NCBI GenBank assembly: GCA_900128565.1
Contig: LT635924.1
Location: 1-49,078, forward strand
Length of the DNA stretch: 49,078 bases
Origin: Stramenopiles sp. TOSAG23-6
Taxonomy: Eukaryota > Sar
Direction: 5' to 3'
Numbering within the stretch: position 1 is the first letter of the stretch; each line of letters starts with the position of its first letter. Both the position numbers and the translations under genes were made by a program. Below, piece after piece: positions 1-7,286 of this stretch. The notes beneath the pieces are model-generated. The model had not been told where the DNA came from and made no database searches. It saw only the letters and a list, made by a program, of their open reading frames with translations.

Positions 1-74
1 ATTTATTTATTTTTTCGTACGAAATTCCGTACCTAACAAATTTTACAAAAAAAAATATATTTTTCACAATACAT
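1..74 (+). repeat. Introner-like intron, 3' part
   Basis: Right-hand part of an intron of the KH gene. It contains the core (CGTACGAAATTCCGTACCTAAC) and ends CACAATACAT, with the exon resuming TGGAACC. The exon begins with two bases of a split codon, so phase 1. Confidence 0.8.
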
Positions 75-902
75 TGGAACCAAATCTTTTAGAAGGCTAT
101 GTGAAAGTCGAACCCACTCGTTTTCATGTACGTTTTCTTATTTATTTCAAAAATGTCTTTTTTTTTTTTCATACGAAATTTCGTACCTAACAAATTTAAA
201 AATATATATATATTTTTATAATACATGATATTTACGGGAAAGGTGGAAAAATCATTCGCTGCCTCCAGGACAAACTTAATGTTAAGATAGATGTTCCGAA
301 AGACACAAAAGGTATTTCATCTAATTTAGTATCTCATCGCGTTTCGATCGTTGGTGATAAGAGTGATGTAAAAAAAGCGAAGGAGACAATCAAAAATCTC
401 ATAAAGTTCCACTATATACGTTTTATATGAATTTCTAATTTATTTTTTTTCATACGAAATTTCGTACCTAACATTTTTTTTAGATTTTTTGAAATATTTT
501 TTCACAATACATACAGAAATTACTCACCCTGGATTTACACATTCCTTGGTTGAAGTTGAAGAGTCAAAATATAGTCTTATTATTGGCATACGAGGTCAGA
601 CAATCAAAAGTATCGAAGGAGATACCAGGGCAAAAATTCATGTACGTTTTCAAAATTGAATTTTTATCTACATTTTTTTTCGTACGAAAATTTGTACCTA
701 ACAAAAAAATATTGAATGTAAAATATTTTTCATAATACATATACCCGGAAAGAATCACTCTGGTACACAGGTGATGATTGTGGGCCTTCCTGCAAACGTT
801 GCTAAGGCAGAAAAACGAGTTAAAGCGATCATTGATGATACATATTCTAACCGTTCTGCTCTTGCTGAGGATGTTGAAGTTGTTAATGATGATGAAAAAT
901 AA
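75..902 (+). CDS. Multi-KH-domain RNA-binding protein, vigilin-like (5' partial)
   Basis: Exons 75-127, 227-415, 513-641 and 741-902 (stop TAA) join in frame after removal of three introners; the gene continues off the left edge. The joined protein shows two KH domains. The first, from about VKVEPTRFHDIYGKGG, carries the GxxG loop GKGG. The second, from VEVEESKYSLIIGIRG, carries GIRG and runs across the last intron (...AKIH joined to IPGKN...). Tandem KH repeats at a C-terminus with a short acidic tail (DVEVVNDDEK) fit vigilin/Scp160-type RNA-binding proteins, which bind mRNA at polysomes and the ER. The KH assignment is visible in sequence; vigilin identity is inference because the rest of the gene is missing. 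The introns fall within or between KH units. Confidence 0.8.
128..226 (+). repeat. Introner-like intron, KH gene
   Basis: 99 nt, phase 0, starts GTACGTTTTC and ends TAATACAT. CAT precedes the element and CAT closes it. Joining TTTCAT to GATATT restores the KH frame across FH|DIYGKGG. No AG at the 3' end. Confidence 0.88.
416..512 (+). repeat. Introner-like intron without 5' GT, KH gene
   Basis: 97 nt, phase 0. The 5' end reads ATACGTTTTA instead of GTACG, and the end is CACAATACAT, with AT repeated on both sides. Neither end can be GT-AG, yet the frame on both sides (KFHY|TEITHPG) is kept only by removing it. Confidence 0.85.
642..740 (+). repeat. Introner-like intron, KH gene
   Basis: 99 nt, phase 0, starts GTACGTTTTC, ends CATAATACAT, with CAT on both sides. 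Removal joins AKIH to IPGK inside the second KH domain. The unspliced frame hits TGA within 18 nt. Confidence 0.88.
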
Positions 903-1300
903 TGAAGAATTTTGGGATGAGTCTGCTTTGATAAGGTATATTCTAGTTTTTGTCCATAATTAGGGTTAGGGTTATTCTAGTTTTTGTCCATAATTTTTCT
1001 AGTGAAAATGGATTCATGTTTTTATGTACCATGTAGCAATTTACCAATAAACAAATACGAATATTTTCTCCAATATTTTATTTTGATACAATTTTGATTT
1101 TTTTACATTTTTGTTGAGAAATTACGTACCGACAGACCTGCTTTTATTATAGGAATACGAATGTGTCTTTTGGCCAAAATTGTAGGCAAGTGCGCTGAAT
1201 CGATCTAGGATAGCTCTTCCGTCACACTTCGACTTTGGCTTCTTACAAAATACTACTTTAGTCGAAGTGTTTATGTTGTGATGTCAACATCCTAGAGAGC
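903..1300. other. Intergenic spacer, KH gene to Tim17-like gene
   Basis: No coding region recognised. It holds a 23-bp direct repeat separated by a TTAGGG-type motif (described separately) and AT-rich sequence that should include the 3' UTR of the KH gene and the promoter of the next gene. Confidence 0.6.
939..995. repeat. 23-bp direct repeat around a TTAGGGTTAGGG motif
   Basis: Positions 939-961 and 973-995 are identical (begin TATTCTAGTTTTTG). The 11 bases between them complete two TTAGGG-like units (960-973). It looks like a small tandem duplication with a telomere-like motif at the junction, just after the KH stop codon. Confidence 0.8.
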
Positions 1301-1951
1301 ATGGCAATGGAAAAGCAAACATCCAGGTTTAGGAGTAACGCATGTACACCAATTGCTCAGGGTGCTTTAGTTGGTGGTGTATTTGGTAGTGCTTGGGGTG
1401 GTATTTTAGGTACTCTACGAAATCAACCAGTAGGGTTTTACTCCACAGCAATGGGTTTTAATTTCTTTATTGCAAGTGGTATTTATTGTAGTGCATATCA
1501 ATGTATAAAGTCGATGCGAGGTGGAACGGATTCTCCATGGAATGCTGTTATTGCAGGGGTTTCAAGTGGTAGTTTGTTATCCGGTTTATTCGCTGGTCCT
1601 CGCAAAGTTCCTATTGGTGCTTTCATGTTTACAGTAGGAGGACTTGGGATTTTCTATACTCAGCAAATATATTACGACTGGAAAGAAAATGCTCGTAGAA
1701 TTATGATAAATGAAATAAACAATGAATATAGAAAGAAATCTCAAAAGGCTGTACCTAAAGAGTTCAAAGAACAGATTCAAGAGAGCTCACAAGAGAGCTG
1801 GATTCCAAACTGGTCTCCAATTCAAAAAGTAGATCATATAGAATACCGGAATAAGTTGAAGAAGAGATTGCTTGAAATAGATGCTGAGCTTGAAGGGAAA
1901 GTATATAGGGGTAGTAATGATGATGGTGATACTGATAATTCTTTGTATTAG
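1301..1951 (+). CDS. Tim17/Tim22/Tim23-family inner-membrane protein
   Basis: Uninterrupted 216-aa ORF starting MAMEKQTSRF. Residues about 15-125 form four Gly-rich hydrophobic segments typical of the Tim17/22/23 fold: GALVGGVFGSAWGG, then FNFFIASGIYCSAYQ, then the family signature region RGGTDSPWNAVIAG, then AFMFTVGGLGIFY. The tail (about 130-216) is charged and probably helical. The family includes the channel subunits of the mitochondrial inner-membrane translocases TIM22/TIM23 and relatives such as TIMMDC1. The R-x-x-x-D-x-x-N pattern and glycine zippers support membership; which paralogue it is cannot be told. No introner interrupts it. Confidence 0.82.
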   Translation: MAMEKQTSRFRSNACTPIAQGALVGGVFGSAWGGILGTLRNQPVGFYSTAMGFNFFIASGIYCSAYQCIKSMRGGTDSPWNAVIAGVSSGSLLSGLFAGPRKVPIGAFMFTVGGLGIFYTQQIYYDWKENARRIMINEINNEYRKKSQKAVPKEFKEQIQESSQESWIPNWSPIQKVDHIEYRNKLKKRLLEIDAELEGKVYRGSNDDGDTDNSLY

Positions 1952-1991
1952 AATGTAATTCGCAATTTTATACAATATTAAATAATATATA

Positions 1992-4546
1992 CTAAACTTT
2001 GTTTTCCTCATGTAGCAAATTTTTGGTCAGAGCAGCAATCAGTGCTTCGTGGTGTGGTTGTCCGCTCCTTTTCTCAGAAGTATCTGTAGATTTCCCATAA
2101 AAATCACTATAATCAATAGATGAATCGATAGAGGAATCAATAGCATGATCACCGAGAGATTTTCGCTGCTGAACGATATGATACTCCCGCTCTTCTCTTA
2201 ACTCCTCCTCGGCTGCTCTCGCTCGATTTCGTGCTGCTTGTAATTCAGCCCTGCAAGATATTAATGTCTGCATCGCTTGTGACTCTTGTGAGGATTCATT
2301 CAAATGCAACTTAACTTTATCTTTCAATTCTTGTAGTTCTGCTTCTGTTGTGCGACATTTCTCTCTAGATTTCTGTAATTCTACTCGACTATGTTCAAGA
2401 GCCACCTCATGTATTGTGAAAAAAAAAAAAACTCAAAAAAGATTTGTTAGGTACAAAATTTCGTATGAAAAAAAATAAATTTGAAATTCATAATGAAAAC
2501 GTTCCAATTCTTCTATTCCAGGTGACTTTTTCTTTAATATTGTTTCTGCGAGATGTTTCTGTAATTCTACTAAATCATTATGTACTGCCTTCTTTTTCAT
2601 TTTTTCTGTCCCTAACAATACCAATGATTCATCGAGTTGGTCAGATAATGATGCTATTTTAATCTTGAAGACCTTTTTTTCAACTATATGCTGATCAATT
2701 TTGTCTTTAGCTAATCCATGCTGTTTTTTTATATGATTTACGTGCCTTTTTAATTTTCCATGTAATTTTTCTTTATCTTCTAATTCTTTCATTGTTTCTT
2801 TGTGAATTCCTGCAAGTTCTGAATGTTCACATTGTAATCGATTTACCGATTTTTCCATAATTTCTCTATAGACTTCATGTATTGTGAAAGAAAAGTACAC
2901 AATTTTTGTTATTAGGTACAAAATTTCGTACGAAAAAAAAATAAATTCGAAATTAAAAAAAAATAATGAAGACGTACATAGTCTGAAAGTTCTTTTTTCA
3001 CTCTTTGAAGTTCTAGATGCATCTTTTTTTGAGAAATTCGTTGTCTTTCGTGCTTGCTACTATTCATTTCTGTTAATGCAGCGCATTCTTTCCTTGAAGA
3101 TTTCAATTCTTCGGAACTTTTTTTTAATTGACGCCTTGACAATTCTAATTCTTCGGAACTTTTTTTTAATTCATTCAATATATTTGATATAAAACTAAGG
3201 GCTTCATCTCCGCCGTTAAGAATGATTTTTTTTGTGTCATCTGAAAGTTTAAGTCCTTCATTTTTCTCTTCACTAATCGATTGAACTTTCTCATTTACAT
3301 TTCGTAGAGTTCGAGGCTTTCTCGGATTTCGTGTTGTTGTTGTTGTTGTTGTTGTTATTTTCGCTGAAGAAAAAAAACGTGGGTTTCTACTTCGTGTTTT
3401 TTTTACCATACTATTTTGTTTTTTAATTTCATTCTTTAGATCTTTTCCAGATTTTTTTTTTACCACTATACTCTGCTGGTCAATTTCATTCTTTAGATCT
3501 TTTCTAGAAATTAAAGAATTCTTTGGTTGTTTCGTATTTCCTTGCTTAGTTGCAGCACGCATTCTTTGTGCAAATTTCAAACAGGTTAGATTTTCTGCAA
3601 TACAACTTTGTTGGTGTGAAAGAGCTGTTATAACACTACAATGAGCTTTACACAGAACAGCACCACGAAGTACCTTGGTTATAGTCGATTTATGATATGT
3701 GGTATTTACACCTCTCTCGTCTGTAGATAAAAATGCATCCAGTGTTAATTTCCATGGTGCTGTTTTATTTTTCCCACTATTATTTGAACTTTCAATCAAA
3801 TCACTTGACGCAGATGCAATGATTAAGGTTTGAAAAGTTGATGACAAAGGTTCAGTTTTGAGCTTGTCTTCTTCATCAGATTGTAGCGAAATAGTTAGTA
3901 GTAGATGATTAGATTTACTATGGATGGAGTCATTCGAATGATTCATCGTCGTTGTAAAATATTCCTGTATACTATTCATACTACGATGCAGCTCATCTGG
4001 GCTTCTAACAGTAACTCTTGTTTGCCCAGGAACAATAAAACTTGGTTTAGAAACATCCACACTTTCATTCAAGATCTGATTAGAAATGTCCTTTTCGTTA
4101 CTCCCTGCAGCATGTGCTAAAACATCAATAACTTTATCGTCGGATAAAAGGAGCCAGGAAAAGTGAAGAGTTGAGTGGCCTTTCTTGAACATCATATCTG
4201 TTGCTAAAACTGTCATTCCGTAGGCTAATTTGTCAACCGGATCGTTTGAATGCTTTGTACTTCGACCTGTAATAATTAAAAGTGCATTCTCCCCATCACA
4301 TACTTCACGCACCAACGGCATCACGCTTTTAGAGAATATATCAGTCAAGACTGTTCGATTTGTGTGACAAGAATCCATTTCAAAGCTGTACATACAGCTG
4401 AAATCTTCCTCTGGGCAGATTACAGTATTGCCTGAAAACTTCAGAACTGCGGGTAAAACTTTACCATCCACTTCTGTGTCAGAACTAAGTGGTTCACTAG
4501 TAAGAGCACATGCAGCAATATGTGAGACCTGTGCATTTTGTGCCAT
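1992..4546 (-). CDS. Kinesin-like protein with degenerate motor and coiled coil
   Basis: Exons (minus strand) 4546-2978, 2876-2505 and 2408-1992. The first about 330 residues follow the kinesin motor layout. There is a segment like YSFD...VF (YSFEMDSCHTNRTVLTDIF), a region where the P-loop should be (LLIITGRSTKHSNDP), a switch I-like stretch with SIHSKSNHLLLTI, and a motor end resembling the usual SxxxxETxxTLxFAxRA (SCIAENLTCLKFAQRMR). The Walker A GxxxxGKT is absent and the switch II DLAGSE is not preserved, so ATP hydrolysis is unlikely. A polythreonine run from a TTG-type microsatellite (about 3335-3360) precedes a long coiled coil (ELKKSSEELELSRRQLKKSSEELK, then exons 2-3). It is probably a pseudo-motor or structural kinesin. 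Kinesin ancestry is inference from layout and not from catalytic motifs. Confidence 0.6.
2409..2504 (-). repeat. Introner-like intron without 5' GT, kinesin-like gene
   Basis: 96 nt, phase 0. On the minus strand it starts GAACGTTTTC and ends CACAATACAT. It is one of four complete copies lacking the matching dinucleotide before the element (TG versus AT). The junction joins IEEL to EVALEHSR in the coiled coil. Confidence 0.75.
2877..2977 (-). repeat. Introner-like intron, kinesin-like gene
   Basis: 101 nt, phase 0, starts GTACGTCTTC and ends CACAATACAT on the minus strand, AT repeated. The junction joins KKELSDY to EVYREIMEK. Read-through reaches TAA at 2912. Confidence 0.83.
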
Positions 4547-4905
4547 TTTTCAAAAGAAAATAATACCGACTTTCTGTTCACCTAAAAAGATCCGAAAGAT
4601 ACTACAATAACTGTCGGCTAAATTTAGCATTGATCGAAGAACATCTCTATCACACGAAATCTGGTTTTTTTTTTTTAAGGTTTTCGTGTATTTTCTTCGC
4701 ACTGGTGCTCTTGAGATCAGTTCATCAAACCGACAGGTAGTAGTACATCTCCACGCACTCTCCACTCTGTGAGGCAGTCTAGTGTATAAAAGTTTTCAAG
4801 CTGCGAATTCAGAGAGGGTAAACTTGTGATTTAGTATACTATTCAGTGAAAAGTCTGGGTATTATTTTCTTTCGTTTAAATTTGTAGTAGATTGTCCGTT
4901 GCAGA
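4547..4905. other. Divergent intergenic region
   Basis: Separates the outward-facing starts of the kinesin-like gene and the apyrase, so it should hold both promoters. I see no recognisable gene. A short minus-strand ORF here (up to 4765) has no recognisable domain and runs into a stop just upstream of the kinesin start. Confidence 0.5.
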
Positions 4906-6486
4906 ATGTCGGAGAGACGTTATTTCTTAGTTGTAGACGCTGGTTCCAGTGGTTCACGAATCTTCGTGTATGAAAACGACAACACGAAAACCCTTCCCAG
5001 TGAGCGACTTCAGCTAATTAACGAAAAATATGGTCGATCTAAGACTGAGCCTGGTCTGTCTTCATTTTCAGAAAGCGGGGACTATGCTGGTGCTTGTACA
5101 TCTATCTCATATCTTCTGGACTATGCTGTAAGTGTTATCCCTGAAGAAATGCAAAAATCAACCCCGTTATTAATATTTGGTACCGCTGGATTACGCGTAG
5201 TGGATAAAAATAAGCGGAATGGTTTATTTGATTCACTTATTTCCTGTATATCTAGTAAATATGATTTTTTTGTGACCAGCGATAATGTTAGAGTCATAAG
5301 CGGGAATGAAGAGGCTGCTTTTGCGTGGATTGCTACCAATGCGAAGCAAAATCTTTTAGGTTCAAAGGAAGCTGCAACCATCGGTTCTTTAGATCTTGGT
5401 GGTGGATCGATGCAAATTGCGTTTCAACTGAAGCCATCTGACATTGTAGATGATAAACATATAACGGAAGTTTTCGGGAAAAAACTCTTTACTGCATCTT
5501 TCCTCGGGTATGGGGCGAATGCTGTAAGAAAAAGAGACATCAAAAATAGAATAGTTCCTCTAGCTAAAAACTTATTACTAAATAATTCGAATGGTCATGA
5601 GGTAGAAGTAATAGATCCGTGTCTAAATCCAGGTTATCTTGCTCGTTACAAATTGGTGGATGATAATAAAAATGCGATATTTATTGACGATAATTTTTTT
5701 CCACCCCACAAATTAAATCCTAACCCTAACCCTAATGGATCTACTGGTGATACGTTTGTTTTAGCTGGCACGGGTGATTGGGCTAAATGTCTCCTGGCAA
5801 TGGAACCATTATTGAATAAAAATGATTCGTGTAAAAACAAGAAAACATGTGGAATTAATAATACTAATATTCCTGATATCCGTTCGTATTCCAGTCCAAC
5901 CGGGCTCGGTAATACTTATAGAACGAAATGGTTTGCATTTTCTGAATATTATTATACTTTAGAAGATATATGGCATATTGGTAAATCCCCATATAACGCA
6001 AAGGATGTGAAAATATATTCCGAAGAATGGTGTGCAAAACAATGGTCCGAACTTTATGATAATTTTGATAAAAGTTATAAGAATAATATTTCACAAGATC
6101 GTCTTCACAACCAATGCTACAAGGCTGCTTGGATGGCATTAACATTGGAAGGTTTAAATTTTTGTCAATCAAATCCAACTAATCAGTCTTTATCTTTTAG
6201 ACAAATACAAGAAAATGGATTTCCCATTCATACTACAATGATACCTAACCACCCTGATGGGATTTCTTGGACGCTAGGCGCAGTTATAGATAAATTTCCA
6301 TCGGCAATGATAAATGAAGTGGTCGACTCTCAACAAACATTTTATGTCACAGTTATCTTCTGGTTATTAATGGTTGGTGGTCTCTTTGCTACTTTTATGG
6401 GCTTACTGAGGTTAAACAGGATTGGGAAAATTAAAATTTTTGGTAAAAAACTTAAATCATATAGTCGTTTAAGACTTTATTCTTGA
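4906..6486 (+). CDS. Apyrase / nucleoside di- and triphosphatase (GDA1/CD39 family)
   Basis: 526-aa intronless ORF. The apyrase conserved regions are readable: ACR1 VVDAGSSGSR (9-18), ACR2 FGTAGLR (91-97), ACR3 ISGNEEAAFAW (131-141) with its catalytic-type Glu, and ACR4 SLDLGGGSMQIAF (161-173). These bind phosphates and activate water for hydrolysis of NTPs and NDPs. A single hydrophobic segment lies near the C-terminus (about 479-503, VTVIFWLLMVGGLFATFMGLL) followed by a basic tail. The catalytic domain starts only eight residues from the Met, with no signal peptide or N-terminal membrane segment, unlike lumenal or ecto-apyrases, so topology is unclear. NPNPNPN at about 270-276 is encoded by a telomere-like CCTAACCCTAA run. 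Confidence 0.93.
   Translation: MSERRYFLVVDAGSSGSRIFVYENDNTKTLPSERLQLINEKYGRSKTEPGLSSFSESGDYAGACTSISYLLDYAVSVIPEEMQKSTPLLIFGTAGLRVVDKNKRNGLFDSLISCISSKYDFFVTSDNVRVISGNEEAAFAWIATNAKQNLLGSKEAATIGSLDLGGGSMQIAFQLKPSDIVDDKHITEVFGKKLFTASFLGYGANAVRKRDIKNRIVPLAKNLLLNNSNGHEVEVIDPCLNPGYLARYKLVDDNKNAIFIDDNFFPPHKLNPNPNPNGSTGDTFVLAGTGDWAKCLLAMEPLLNKNDSCKNKKTCGINNTNIPDIRSYSSPTGLGNTYRTKWFAFSEYYYTLEDIWHIGKSPYNAKDVKIYSEEWCAKQWSELYDNFDKSYKNNISQDRLHNQCYKAAWMALTLEGLNFCQSNPTNQSLSFRQIQENGFPIHTTMIPNHPDGISWTLGAVIDKFPSAMINEVVDSQQTFYVTVIFWLLMVGGLFATFMGLLRLNRIGKIKIFGKKLKSYSRLRLYS
5719..5735 (+). repeat. Telomere-like repeat inside the apyrase coding region
   Basis: CCTAACCCTAACCCTAA, nearly three CCCTAA units, read in frame as part of LNPNPNPNG in a loop between conserved regions. 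Confidence 0.85.
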
Positions 6487-6543
6487 AGAAATAAAAACAA
6501 ATAAAACGTTTAAACATTTTAGGCTGAAGAAACAAAAAAAACA

Positions 6544-6613
6544 AAATTGGTCCTTTTCCTTCGGGTAAATATTAAAAAAACAAATTGGTCCTTTTCCTTC
6601 GGGTAAATATTAA
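6544..6613. repeat. 32-bp direct repeat
   Basis: Exact copies at 6544-6575 and 6582-6613 (begin AAATTGGTCCTTTTCC), 38 bp apart start to start. The second copy overlaps the stop codon of the minus-strand gene at 6610. It sits between the convergent 3' ends of two genes. Confidence 0.9.
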
Positions 6614-7071
6614 TCATGGTCTGCATTTTCCCTTCTGTTTCTTTCGGTCTGCTTCTTGTAGAATTTGATATCTTTTTCTAACCACGACTCATCGTCAAAG
6701 TCAGACAACTCGTCAAAATCAGACAACTCGTCAACATCAGACAATTCGTCAACATCAGATTCGCGGTTCGTATGGGAAGGAGGTAGAAATTTATTTAACC
6801 TATACAAGCTGTCCACATACACATTTGTTTCTTCTTTCATTTCAAATCCATTAAAAAGTACATCTCTTGGTTTTAGGATGCTTTCCCGAGTCACTGTAAG
6901 CCTGCCATAAGGGAAACGCTTTTTGTTATAGGCGATTGTTTTAAAAAACTTACGTTGGCGCATCGCTGGTAAGTTTTGAAGATGGCGTATACGTCGAAGA
7001 CCTGTAGTACATCCTTGAATTTGGACTATTTGTATTCCCAAAAACAACAACAACAACAACAACGGGGGCAT
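6610..7071 (-). CDS. Small predicted secreted protein with acidic repeats
   Basis: 153-aa ORF with a clear N-terminal hydrophobic signal (MPPLLLLLLFLGIQIVQIQG); the leucine run is encoded by a TTG-type microsatellite. The middle is basic (RRIRHLQNLPAMRQRKFF). Residues about 103-128 are a short acidic repeat built on VDELSD / FDELSD units, then a charged C-terminus. No domain recognised and no function proposed. It is transcribed divergently from the FAD monooxygenase (215 bp gap) and convergently with the apyrase. It could be an ER or secreted protein; a spurious ORF is less likely because signal sequence and repeats are in one frame. Confidence 0.6.
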   Translation of the reverse strand: MPPLLLLLLFLGIQIVQIQGCTTGLRRIRHLQNLPAMRQRKFFKTIAYNKKRFPYGRLTVTRESILKPRDVLFNGFEMKEETNVYVDSLYRLNKFLPPSHTNRESDVDELSDVDELSDFDELSDFDDESWLEKDIKFYKKQTERNRRENADHD

Positions 7072-7286
7072 TTAAGTGACTTGGAGTGTTGCTTATCTAT
7101 CTAAAGAGGTAGCTACGATGCTTTAGTAGTATTACTATACTAGAAAGGTACGCTATATTTGAAGTGAGTCCAAAGCCTCCGAGGTCAACAAACAAACTGA
7201 CTCGCAAAAATCGAAATAAATTTTGCAATACTATACGTCCTCTCAGCTCACCTTATCATGCCACTACTATAGTAAGCTAGAGAATC

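Noticed and set aside
128-740. U12-type AT-AC introns
   Set aside because: Many copies can be read as AT...AC, but the TT-flanked copies cannot, and neither the U12 5' site (ATATCCTT) nor its branch motif is present.
4550-4765. Minus-strand ORF before the kinesin-like start
   Set aside because: No recognisable domain, and it ends in a stop just upstream of the kinesin ATG; probably 5' UTR or chance.
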